Shown here: in pieces, positions 1-6,445 of the stretch
Layout: every line of letters starts with the position of its first letter
Position numbering within the stretch: the stretch's first letter is position 1
Assembly: GCA_002436185.1 (NCBI GenBank)
Contig: DJKX01000022.1
Coordinates: forward strand, 1-8,151
Direction: 5' to 3'
Source: Fidelibacterota bacterium UBA6531
Lineage (GTDB): Bacteria; Fidelibacterota; Marinisomatia; Marinisomatales; TCS55
Length of the DNA stretch: 8,151 bases
Position numbers and translations under genes: made by a program
The notes under the pieces: model-generated
Database searches by the model: none
Told to the model about the DNA's origin: nothing
Seen by the model: the letters and a program-made list of their open reading frames with translations, nothing else

Positions 1-125
1 CCCGTGATAATGGTTATCGTGTAATTCCTTCCTGTCCCTATATCGCCGGCTCATTTTTAGAGCGTTTCCCGGAGTTCAGAGATTTGGTGGATGAGGGTGA
101 ATTCCCCTTTGCTGAAAAATCATAA
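1..125 (+). CDS. C-terminal end of a YjdJ-type GNAT N-acetyltransferase (partial)
   Basis: This is the last 40 codons of a gene that enters from the left edge; the reading frame starts at position 3 and ends with TAA at 123-125. The visible residues include IPSCPYIAGSFLERFPEFRDL, which matches the C-terminal signature of the small GNAT-like family that includes E. coli YjdJ. There a Pro-x-Cys-x-Tyr stretch is followed by a short helix and a His/Phe-Pro-Glu-Tyr/Phe pair. Members are usually about 90-110 residues and are presumed acetyl-CoA-dependent acetyltransferases of unknown substrate. The cysteine in PSCPY is the family's conserved residue. A 51-base gap separates it from the next gene, so it may or may not belong to the same transcript. 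The family call rests on this short tail only. Confidence 0.7.
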   Translation, partial: RDNGYRVIPSCPYIAGSFLERFPEFRDLVDEGEFPFAEKS

Positions 126-176
126 ACAAATATCATTTCAGACAATCGTTAGAAGTCGGTAATTTTCAAGTCTATT

Positions 177-1736
177 ATGACTGAAAATCGCGGAAATATT
201 CTTTGGGTCGATGATGAAGTTGACCACTTAAAGCCCCATATTCTTTTTCTGGAAGATAAAGGGTATACTATGTCCAAAACCACCAATGGCCAAGACGCCG
301 TTGCCATGGTTGAGCAAGATGCCTATGATTTGGTATTGTTGGATCAATATATGCCCGGGAAAGACGGCATGACCACCCTTCGGGAAATTAAAGAGATTAA
401 ACCGGGACTTCCCGTTATTCTGATCACCAAGAGTGAGGAAGAAGACCTCATGGATGAAGCTATTTCCGAAAAAGTTGAGCAATTTCTTATTAAACCGGTA
501 AATCCAACACAGATCTTCATGGCCTGCAAACAAGTGTTGGAACAATCAAAAATACGGGAAGAACACGCCACCAGTGGGTATCTGCAGGAATTCCAGAAAA
601 TTCAATTTCGTCTGCAGGAAGATATGTCCGCGGACGACTGGTGGGATGTCTATTCACGTTTAGTTAAATGGCAACTGGAATTTGATGAACATCCTGATAT
701 CAGTTTAGGAGACATTCTTGCAGAGCAAATGCAGTCAGCGAATAATGAATTCGTCAAGTTTATAGAATCTAATTATCTGGATTGGCTCTCCGACGATAAT
801 CGACCTATCTTATCCAATGACGTATTTTCCAAATTTATAAAACCAGAAATTGATCAAAATAATAAAACCTGTCTGGTTGTGATTGATGCCTTACGTTACG
901 ATCAATTCAAGGCAATTCAGAATTTTCTGAATCCCTATTATGACATAAAATTTGATTACCAATTTTCATTGCTTCCTACAGCCACGCCCTTCAGCCGCAA
1001 TTCAATTTTTTCAGGGATGTTTCCTAATGAATTTGTTAAGCGATTTCCGGAACAACTACGTGATATGGAACATCATGCAAAAAGTTTAAATCGGCATGAA
1101 GAAAAAATGCTTCGAACTGCTTTGGATAAAGCTGGATTCAAGGAAAAAACTCTACGCTATGAAAAAATATATACAGCTGAACAAGGTAAAAAATTCCAAG
1201 CCCATTATTCTGAAATAAAAAATACAGAAATATTGAGTCTTGTTGTCAATTTTGTGGATATGCTGGCCCATATGCGTTCTGAATCAGATGTGTTGAAGGA
1301 AATGGTCCCGAATGAATCCGGTTACAGAACAGCCATTCGGACATGGTTTGAACATTCTTGGCTATTTGCACTTTTGAGAGATTTAAGCCATGATGGATTT
1401 ACGGTTATAATGACGAGTGATCATGGAAGTACGCAAGTATCAAAAGGTGTATTGGTTGGAGCTGATAAAGAAACGTCAAAGGGTGTACGATACAAGATTG
1501 GTAGGAATTTAAATACCAATGAAAAACATGCTATGATTATACGCAGGCCTGCAGAATATCGGTTAATTGAATTAATGCATCAAACCACCTATCTCATCGC
1601 CAAGGAAAACGTATATTTTCTTTATCCCAACCAGCAGCATAAATATGAAAGTCAATTGAAAGACAGCTTTCAGCATGGTGGAATTTCATTAGAAGAAATG
1701 ATGGTGCCTGTGGTTACACTACGCAGTAAATCCTGA
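177..1736 (+). CDS. porX: PorX-like response regulator with PglZ (alkaline-phosphatase-like) effector domain
   Basis: The 519-residue protein has three parts. Residues about 6-122 are a CheY-like receiver: acidic pair D12-D13, phospho-acceptor D56 in LLDQYMPG, T84 and K106 in the IKP motif. A helical linker spans about 123-225. Residues about 228-515 are a PglZ domain of the alkaline phosphatase superfamily, with putative metal ligands D237 (VVIDALRYD), D361 and H365 (NFVDMLAH), D415-H416 (TSDHGS) and H500 (FQHGG). The catalytic threonine should be T268 or T270 in TATPFSRN. Length and order match Porphyromonas gingivalis PorX (about 518 residues), the cytoplasmic partner of sensor kinase PorY that controls type IX secretion genes with an ECF sigma factor; its PglZ domain is reported to cleave oligonucleotides. 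All expected ligands are present, so an active enzyme is inferred. The ATG is six codons before the first receiver strand, which suits the family, but it has no clear Shine-Dalgarno sequence. No porY or secretion gene lies in the window. PglZ proteins of BREX defence systems lack this receiver. Confidence 0.9.
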   Translation: MTENRGNILWVDDEVDHLKPHILFLEDKGYTMSKTTNGQDAVAMVEQDAYDLVLLDQYMPGKDGMTTLREIKEIKPGLPVILITKSEEEDLMDEAISEKVEQFLIKPVNPTQIFMACKQVLEQSKIREEHATSGYLQEFQKIQFRLQEDMSADDWWDVYSRLVKWQLEFDEHPDISLGDILAEQMQSANNEFVKFIESNYLDWLSDDNRPILSNDVFSKFIKPEIDQNNKTCLVVIDALRYDQFKAIQNFLNPYYDIKFDYQFSLLPTATPFSRNSIFSGMFPNEFVKRFPEQLRDMEHHAKSLNRHEEKMLRTALDKAGFKEKTLRYEKIYTAEQGKKFQAHYSEIKNTEILSLVVNFVDMLAHMRSESDVLKEMVPNESGYRTAIRTWFEHSWLFALLRDLSHDGFTVIMTSDHGSTQVSKGVLVGADKETSKGVRYKIGRNLNTNEKHAMIIRRPAEYRLIELMHQTTYLIAKENVYFLYPNQQHKYESQLKDSFQHGGISLEEMMVPVVTLRSKS

Positions 1737-1746
1737 ATTAAACTTT

Positions 1747-2190
1747 ATGCAAAAACAATTTTCAATTACACTCGACAGTATTTCTGCAACACAACAGTTT
1801 GCGGCTGAAATGGCTATTACAATCAAAGGTGCATGTGTTATCGCCATGACCGGGAATCTCGGGAGCGGAAAAACGACCTTTACGCAAGGTTTTGCCCGGG
1901 GAATGGGAATTGAGGAAAAAGTTGGTTCCCCCACATTTAAACTTGTGAGCCAATATCATGGTAAGCATTTAAAATTAAATCATGTGGATTGTTATCGACT
2001 TGAGAATGAACGTGAGTTTTTTAATATTGGCGGTGAAGAATATTTAGATCCAGAAAATGCCATCACCATTATTGAATGGTCAGAAAAAATTGAGAAAATT
2101 ATTCCTCCGGATGCTATTAAAATTGAATTCAATCGTGATTCCAAAAATACTGATATGAGAACTTTAAAGATTGAAGGCTGGGCACCATGA
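1747..2190 (+). CDS. tsaE: tRNA t6A37 biosynthesis ATPase subunit TsaE
   Basis: A 147-residue P-loop ATPase of the TsaE (YjeE) family, close to the usual 140-160 residues. The Walker A loop is GNLGSGKTT at residues 36-44. The switch-like GSPTF follows at 60-64, the Walker B-like HVDCYRL with D81 at 79-85, and the family motif IEWSEK with E110-W111 at 109-114. TsaE hydrolyses ATP and works with TsaB and TsaD, probably resetting the complex that transfers the threonylcarbamoyl group to A37 of ANN-decoding tRNAs. It starts 10 bases after porX and its stop overlaps the tsaB start by 4 bases (ATGA), so coupled translation with tsaB is likely. The start is the first ATG in frame after porX; no Shine-Dalgarno sequence is visible. 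The position directly after porX recalls the porX-tsaE pairing of Bacteroidota. Confidence 0.95.
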   Translation: MQKQFSITLDSISATQQFAAEMAITIKGACVIAMTGNLGSGKTTFTQGFARGMGIEEKVGSPTFKLVSQYHGKHLKLNHVDCYRLENEREFFNIGGEEYLDPENAITIIEWSEKIEKIIPPDAIKIEFNRDSKNTDMRTLKIEGWAP

Positions 2191-2819
2191 ATATTTTAGC
2201 TATCGAAACATCGACTGAAGTGTGCGGAATCGCTTATTTTAAAAATGATGAAATGGAAGAAATCGAAGAAGCAGAAATTCCACGTAAACATGCTGCATCA
2301 CTTCCCATGTTTTATAAATCACTCCAGGATAAAACGAATTTTACATTAAATGAATTAGACGGAATAGCCGTTTCCATTGGACCCGGGTCATTTACAGGAT
2401 TAAGAATTGGTTTGAGTTTTGCAAAAGGACTTGCATACAGTCATGACCTACCCATTATTCCTGTTCCCACATTGCAGGCAATTGCGCTTAATCGCAATCA
2501 TGATACTCCATTTCATGTGTTATTATTTTCACACAGGGATATGATTTATCATCAGTCATTTTCTGCTGTAGGCCACCCCATATTAGAACCTGAAGTGAAT
2601 AAATGGGATGATTTAGATTCAGTAATTGGGGATGAATCATTTTTCCATGTGAATTGTGATAATTTTACCAAAAATTACTCTTGTGCAATAAAAGTACATG
2701 CAACTGCAAAAAATATTGGAGAATTGGGATTAAATAATTTTAACGATTGGGTTGTAAAAAAACCGTATACGTTGGTTCCAAATTATATAGCACCATTTGA
2801 AATGAATAAACCGAAATGA
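2187..2819 (+). CDS. tsaB: tRNA t6A37 biosynthesis scaffold subunit TsaB
   Basis: A 210-residue protein of the ASKHA-fold TsaB (YeaZ) family, slightly shorter than E. coli TsaB (231 residues). It opens with the phosphate-1-like strand ILAIETST (residues 3-10). It then has an RKHAASL segment matching the family's REHT/RRHS region, and the signature SIGPGSFTGLRIGLSFAKG. TsaB has no catalysis of its own; it dimerises with TsaD and binds TsaE to form the t6A-modifying complex. The usual D-A-R-x-x-E-V-Y hairpin is replaced by SHRDMIY, which is divergent and one residue shorter. The C-terminal half after that point is otherwise weakly conserved, as is common. It overlaps tsaE and rimI by 4 bases each, giving a tight tsaE-tsaB-rimI block as seen in many bacteria. 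The catalytic TsaD gene is not in the window. Confidence 0.93.
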   Translation: MNILAIETSTEVCGIAYFKNDEMEEIEEAEIPRKHAASLPMFYKSLQDKTNFTLNELDGIAVSIGPGSFTGLRIGLSFAKGLAYSHDLPIIPVPTLQAIALNRNHDTPFHVLLFSHRDMIYHQSFSAVGHPILEPEVNKWDDLDSVIGDESFFHVNCDNFTKNYSCAIKVHATAKNIGELGLNNFNDWVVKKPYTLVPNYIAPFEMNKPK

Positions 2820-3253
2820 TCAGGTGTGCAGATTTAAATGATGTGGATGCCATTACAGCAATTGAAAAAAGAGTTTTTAGACATCCGTGGAGTAAAAATC
2901 AAATTGTACAGGAATTAGAACAGGAAAACGGTAAAAAAGTTTTTGCAGAATTTGAAGAGAAAATGATTAGCTATATAATGATTAGCTATATAATGATTAG
3001 AGTTGTAAATAATGAAGCCCAAATTCTGAATATCGCCGTTGATCTCCCGTATCAGCACCGTGGCTATGGGAAAAAGCTATTACAGTATACTTTGAGTGAA
3101 TTGGGTACTGAAACGGATGTATTTTTAGAGGTGCGCGAGTCTAATTTGCCAGCGATTAAATTATACAGTGAATTTAATTTCGAAGAGATTGGTGTGCGAG
3201 AACATTATTACTCCGACGGTGAGGATGCGATTATAATGCATAAAAAGCAATAG
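2816..3253 (+). CDS. rimI: Ribosomal protein S18-alanine N-acetyltransferase RimI
   Basis: A 145-residue single-domain GNAT enzyme, the normal size for RimI (E. coli 148). It begins with the RimI-type segment where E17 and the HPW at 23-25 lie. It has the strand ILNIAVD (70-76), the acetyl-CoA pyrophosphate loop Q80-x-x-G83-x-G85, then LEVRESN (104-110), KLY with Y117, and the closing REHYYSDGEDAIIM. E105 and Y117 correspond to the general base and acid described for Salmonella RimI (E103 and Y115). RimI acetylates the N-terminal alanine of ribosomal protein S18 and often lies beside tsaB. The oddity is MISYI at 50-54, repeated exactly at 55-59 by a 15-base tandem duplication in the predicted third beta strand. 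The frame is kept and all motifs survive, so the enzyme may still work. The stop is followed 3 bases later by accD. Confidence 0.9.
   Translation: MIRCADLNDVDAITAIEKRVFRHPWSKNQIVQELEQENGKKVFAEFEEKMISYIMISYIMIRVVNNEAQILNIAVDLPYQHRGYGKKLLQYTLSELGTETDVFLEVRESNLPAIKLYSEFNFEEIGVREHYYSDGEDAIIMHKKQ
2963..3000 (+). repeat. 15-base tandem direct repeat inside rimI (2 full copies plus 8 bases)
   Basis: The unit ATGATTAGCTATATA occupies 2963-2977 and recurs without change at 2978-2992; the first 8 bases of a third copy follow at 2993-3000. The unit length is a multiple of three, so it adds five residues (MISYI) without shifting the frame. Two perfect copies suggest a recent slippage or duplication event, because even synonymous drift is absent. 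The 8-base shared flank (ATGATTAG) is what such an event would leave. Confidence 0.95.
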
Positions 3254-3256
3254 AAT

Positions 3257-4093
3257 ATGGCCTGGTTTAAACGAAAAGACGAAAAAATTAAAGAACGGGA
3301 TAAGAAATCTATTCCGGATGGATTATGGGAAAAATGTCCTTCGTGCAATGAAATTCTTTACCGCCAAGAATTAGAAAAAAATCATTCTGTCTGCAGGCAT
3401 TGTGAGCATCATTTCCGTGTTTCATCCCGTCTGTATTTTGATATCTTACTTGATAATGGATCCTCAACAGAATTGTTCGCAGGCATTGAATCGTCTGATC
3501 CCTTAAAGTTCAAAGCGAAAATGAAATACAAAGATCAAATTAAAATCGCCCAGGAAAAGACAAACCACAAAGATGCGATTAAATGTTATACGGGTTCCAT
3601 TCATGATCAAGGTGCTGTATTAGCCATAATGAACTTTGGATTTATCGGTGGCAGTATGGGTTCCGTAGTGGGCGAGAAAGTGTCTCGTTCCATCGAATAT
3701 GCTCGGGAACACAAATTGCCGTTAATAATCGTGTGTGCTTCCGGTGGTGCCCGCATGCAGGAAGGAGCACTTTCTTTGATGCAATTGGCAAAAACCAGTG
3801 CCAAACTAGCACGATTTTCTGAAGAAGGGGGTTTATATATTCCTATTCTAACCGATCCTACAACGGGTGGAGTGACAGCGAGTTACGGCATGCTGGGCGA
3901 CATTATCCTTGCAGAGCCGGGTGCTTTAATTGGATTTGCCGGCCCAAGGGTCATCAAACAGACCATTGGACAGGATTTGCCGAAAGGATTCCAGAGGGCT
4001 GAATTTTTACTGGAAAAAGGATTTATTGACCATATCGTTTCCAGGGAAGAAATGAAATCGACTCTATCCAATCTTATTCGGTTGCTGTCATGA
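3257..4093 (+). CDS. accD: Acetyl-CoA carboxylase carboxyltransferase subunit beta
   Basis: A 278-residue AccD, somewhat shorter than the E. coli protein (304). An N-terminal four-cysteine zinc ribbon is complete: C27 and C30 (CPSC), C46 and C49 (CRHC). The crotonase-fold carboxyltransferase domain follows, with family motifs GGSMGSVVGEK, ASGGARMQEGALSLMQ, TDPTTGGVTASYG and GFAGPRVIKQT, the glycine-rich stretches that form the acyl-CoA site and oxyanion hole. The protein ends soon after KGFIDHIVSR, as usual. With AccA it moves the carboxyl group from carboxybiotin to acetyl-CoA, making malonyl-CoA for fatty-acid synthesis in the cytoplasm. accA, accB and accC are not in the window. The ATG lies 3 bases after the rimI stop; its opening MAWFKR is typical of AccD, which supports this start even without a clear ribosome-binding site. 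It overlaps surE by 4 bases. Confidence 0.96.
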   Translation: MAWFKRKDEKIKERDKKSIPDGLWEKCPSCNEILYRQELEKNHSVCRHCEHHFRVSSRLYFDILLDNGSSTELFAGIESSDPLKFKAKMKYKDQIKIAQEKTNHKDAIKCYTGSIHDQGAVLAIMNFGFIGGSMGSVVGEKVSRSIEYAREHKLPLIIVCASGGARMQEGALSLMQLAKTSAKLARFSEEGGLYIPILTDPTTGGVTASYGMLGDIILAEPGALIGFAGPRVIKQTIGQDLPKGFQRAEFLLEKGFIDHIVSREEMKSTLSNLIRLLS

Positions 4094-4854
4094 GTAAAAA
4101 ACACATTTTGGTAACAAATGATGATGGCATTTATGCTCCGGGAATAAAGGCATTGTGGGAAGCTATGTCAGAACTAGGTCATGTAACCGTTGTGGCGCCT
4201 AATAGAGAGCAATCTGCTGTAGGACATGCCATTACACTGAGTGACCCATTGCGTGTTGATAAAGTAAATCGCAGCAATGGTTTTAAGGGCTTTTCTGTGG
4301 ACGGCACTCCTTCCGATTGTGTAAAAATTGCTACACAAGCTTTGTTAGAGGTTGAACCGAATGTTATAATTTCAGGAATAAACCTTGGTTCAAATACAGG
4401 GACAAATATTATTTATTCTGGCACCGTATCAGCTGCGACAGAAGGTACAATGCTAAAAATTCCATCTGTAGCTGTAAGCTTGAATTCATTTGAGTCAAGG
4501 GATTTTGCCGGTGCAAAAAAAGCAGCAAAAACAGTGGTCTCTCATGTTTTGGAAAAAGGTTTGCCAGAAAAAACATTATTAAATGTAAATGTACCTGCTA
4601 TCTCCGAAAATGAACTTAAGGGATATAAAATTACACAACAGGGAAACGTAGCCTTCAGAGATAGTTTTGAAAAACGAGTCGATCCCAAAGGTAGAGTATA
4701 TTATTGGATGACAGGCCAAATGTTTGACCCGGATGAAGAACCCAATATGGATCACAATGCAATAATGGATAATTTTGTAAGTATTTCACCAATTCACTAC
4801 AGGTTAACGAACCACGATTTTCTTGATGAATTAAAAAGCTGGGATTTATCTTGA
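4090..4854 (+). CDS. surE: 5'/3'-nucleotidase (survival protein) SurE
   Basis: A 254-residue SurE, the usual size (about 250). The metal site is intact: D11 and D12 in ILVTNDDG, S42 in APNREQSAVG and N98 in ISGINLGSNTG, as in the structurally studied Thermotoga SurE. The DGTPSDCV motif (71-78) and the GTVSAATEG segment are also present. SurE is a divalent-metal-dependent cytoplasmic phosphatase that removes phosphate from nucleoside 5'- and 3'-monophosphates and can act on short polyphosphate; it is linked to stationary-phase and stress survival. The start overlaps the accD stop (ATGA), and the stop overlaps the TTG start of guaA, so its translation is probably coupled to both. The pairing with GMP synthase hints at a nucleotide-pool theme, which is inference only. 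Confidence 0.95.
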   Translation: MSKKHILVTNDDGIYAPGIKALWEAMSELGHVTVVAPNREQSAVGHAITLSDPLRVDKVNRSNGFKGFSVDGTPSDCVKIATQALLEVEPNVIISGINLGSNTGTNIIYSGTVSAATEGTMLKIPSVAVSLNSFESRDFAGAKKAAKTVVSHVLEKGLPEKTLLNVNVPAISENELKGYKITQQGNVAFRDSFEKRVDPKGRVYYWMTGQMFDPDEEPNMDHNAIMDNFVSISPIHYRLTNHDFLDELKSWDLS

Positions 4855-6401
4855 ATAATATCCATTATGGAGGAGTCATTATTTTGGACTTCGGTTCTCA
4901 ATATACACAATTAATTGCCCGGCGTATTCGAGAACAAAATGTATTTTCTGAAATATTGCCTCCAGACACTTCCTTATCTGATATTGAATCCAGAAGGCCA
5001 AAAGCTGTTATCATATCAGGAGGACCTTCCAGTGTATTTGCTGATGATTCACCTGATTATGATGCTGACATTTTCGGTATTGATATACCTATTTTAGGGA
5101 TTTGTTATGGATTGCAATTAATCGCGAAACATTATAACGGAAAAGTGGCACCGGGAACGAAAGGTGAATATGGATTTGCTAAAATCCATCTTAAAAATTC
5201 AAATGCATTATTAAATGAAATTCCAGATGATTCTCAAGTATGGTTGAGCCATATGGATAAAGTAACCGAAATACCGGATGGCTGGTCTGTATTGGCTGAA
5301 TCATCGAATGGTGTTGTTGCTGCCATGAGTTCACCGGATGGCAAACGATACGCAACACAATTTCATCCAGAAGTTGTTCATACAACACATGGCGAAACGA
5401 TCATAAAAAACTTTCTTTTCAAAATATCGGAGTGCGATACAAGTTGGACTCCGGGTAATTTTATTCAAGCCCAAATTGAAAAAATTCAAGCCCAAGTCGG
5501 TGATAATCACGTTCTATGCGGTGTCAGTGGCGGAGTGGATTCTTCTGTCGTTGCTGCATTAATGCACAAGGCAATTGGGAATAGATGTACATCCGTGTTG
5601 ATTGATCATGGTTTACTGCGTAAAAATGAAGCTGAACAATGTGTGTCTGCGTTACAAAATGGTTTGGGAGTAAATATCCAATCTTTCGATGAATCTGAAA
5701 AATTTCTAACCAAACTTTCCCAAATTGAAGAACCGGAACAAAAACGCAAAATTATTGGTGAACAATTCATTCGATCATTTGAAAATATTGCCGGCAGATT
5801 GGGACAATTTGATTATTTAGCCCAAGGAACACTATATCCTGATGTTATAGAAAGTGGGGTGAGTCATGGAAAATCTGCTCATGTAATTAAAAGTCACCAC
5901 AATGTGGGTGGCCTCCCTGAAGAAATGGAATTTGACCTCGTGGAACCATTACGTGAGTTGTTTAAGGATGAAGTTCGCAGGGTTGGCAGGGAATTGGGAT
6001 TGCCAGAAGATTTAGTTGATCGCCATCCATTTCCAGGCCCGGGATTAGCGGTTCGGATTATTGGTGAAATAACAAAAGAACGAATAAGCGTACTTCAGCA
6101 AGCCGATGAAATCTATATGAATTGTCTCCATGAAGCAGGTATTTATGATGATATTTGGCAGGCTTTTTCGGTCTTGATCCCGGTGAAAACAGTGGGAGTA
6201 ATGGGCGATCAACGAACGTATGATAATCTTCTCGGCTTGCGGGCTGTTACAAGCAGCGATGGTATGACGGCAGATTGGTACCGCATGCCGGAAAATGTAT
6301 TATCAACCATATCAAATCGTATCGTAAATTCTGTAAAAGGAATCAATCGAGTGGTTTATGATATTACATCCAAACCGCCTGGAACAATTGAGTGGGAGTA
6401 A
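4851..6401 (+). CDS. guaA: GMP synthase (glutamine-hydrolysing)
   Basis: A 516-residue GuaA (E. coli 525) that converts XMP, ATP and glutamine to GMP. Residues about 9-190 form a class I glutamine amidotransferase with the full triad C85 (GICYGLQ), H172 and E174 (QFHPEV). The ATP-pyrophosphatase domain follows, with P-loop SGGVDSS at 226-232. The C-terminal dimerisation domain ends with the family's typical DITSKPPGTIEWE. The start is taken as TTG at 4851, which overlaps the surE stop as TTGA. It is the only ATG/GTG/TTG codon between an in-frame stop at 4827-4829 and TTG 4884, and it gives a normal 8-residue lead into the first strand VIILDFG. A strong Shine-Dalgarno-like GGAGGAG lies inside this lead, with TTG 4884 eight bases beyond it; starting there would cut off most of the first strand, so I prefer 4851. 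It is the last gene of the tight cluster. Confidence 0.95.
   Translation: MNNIHYGGVIILDFGSQYTQLIARRIREQNVFSEILPPDTSLSDIESRRPKAVIISGGPSSVFADDSPDYDADIFGIDIPILGICYGLQLIAKHYNGKVAPGTKGEYGFAKIHLKNSNALLNEIPDDSQVWLSHMDKVTEIPDGWSVLAESSNGVVAAMSSPDGKRYATQFHPEVVHTTHGETIIKNFLFKISECDTSWTPGNFIQAQIEKIQAQVGDNHVLCGVSGGVDSSVVAALMHKAIGNRCTSVLIDHGLLRKNEAEQCVSALQNGLGVNIQSFDESEKFLTKLSQIEEPEQKRKIIGEQFIRSFENIAGRLGQFDYLAQGTLYPDVIESGVSHGKSAHVIKSHHNVGGLPEEMEFDLVEPLRELFKDEVRRVGRELGLPEDLVDRHPFPGPGLAVRIIGEITKERISVLQQADEIYMNCLHEAGIYDDIWQAFSVLIPVKTVGVMGDQRTYDNLLGLRAVTSSDGMTADWYRMPENVLSTISNRIVNSVKGINRVVYDITSKPPGTIEWE
4869..4875 (+). promoter_or_regulatory. Shine-Dalgarno-like GGAGGAG near the 5' end of guaA
   Basis: GGAGGAG closely matches the anti-Shine-Dalgarno complement, yet it lies 15-21 bases downstream of the preferred TTG start rather than before it. 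It is eight bases before an in-frame TTG (4884) and five before an in-frame ATT (4881). It encodes the Gly-Gly at residues 7-8. It could serve an alternative guaA start, slow the ribosome early in translation, or simply be coding sequence. Confidence 0.4.
5463..5495 (+). repeat. Pair of 12-base direct repeats in guaA, 21 bases apart
   Basis: ATTCAAGCCCAA occurs at 5463-5474 and again at 5484-5495. The spacing of 21 bases keeps the frame, so the protein reads IQAQIEK then IQAQVGD, a seven-residue periodicity. It falls in the helix that joins the amidotransferase domain to the pyrophosphatase P-loop. Related GuaA proteins also have similar helix residues here, so part of the likeness is normal for the family. 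Confidence 0.8.
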
Positions 6402-6418
6402 TGTATGTTTATTATAAT
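6388..6418 (+). promoter_or_regulatory. Possible sigma70-like promoter for glmS
   Basis: TATAAT at 6413-6418 is a perfect -10 hexamer in the AT-rich gap after guaA. A partial -35, TTGAGT at 6388-6393, lies 19 bases upstream inside the end of guaA. Transcription would start near 6425, leaving a leader of about 20 bases that contains the glmS ribosome-binding site. The spacing is 2 bases longer than ideal and AT-rich gaps give chance matches. If this is a Bacteroidota-type organism, its housekeeping sigma factor prefers other sequences. Confidence 0.25.
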
Positions 6419-6428
6419 ATTATTTCAC

Positions 6429-6437
6429 AAAGGAGAG
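6429..6437 (+). promoter_or_regulatory. Strong ribosome-binding site of glmS
   Basis: AAAGGAGAG precedes the glmS ATG, with AGGAG ending 10 bases before it. It is the only good Shine-Dalgarno sequence upstream of a start codon in the window. It fixes the glmS start, which is also required by the N-terminal Met-Cys. Its presence fits independent initiation at glmS, unlike the overlapping genes upstream. Confidence 0.75.
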
Positions 6438-6445
6438 TGTAGATA

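Noticed and set aside
126..176. Possible Bacteroidota-type promoter: TTTC at 136-139, then TAATTTTC at 160-167 after 20 bases, upstream of porX
   Set aside because: Both boxes miss the consensus (TTTG and TAnnTTTG) at one base each, and the start of transcription would fall almost on the ATG; too weak to list as a feature.
228..571. Two overlapping minus-strand open frames of 105 and 75 codons under the porX receiver domain
   Set aside because: They are antisense to a well-conserved receiver domain, resemble no family I know, and have no ribosome-binding site; they are chance open frames.
177..1736. Possible BREX or phage-growth-limitation defence gene because of the PglZ domain
   Set aside because: The N-terminal receiver with intact D56, the PorX length and the housekeeping neighbours point to PorX; no brxC, pglX, brxL or other defence genes are present.
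2963..3000. CRISPR-like or regulatory repeat
   Set aside because: The copies are directly abutting with no spacers and lie within an intact reading frame, so this is a simple coding duplication.
6402..6445. glmS ribozyme upstream of glmS
   Set aside because: The gap is only 44 bases and AT-rich, far too short for the roughly 150-base ribozyme, which is known mainly from Firmicutes.
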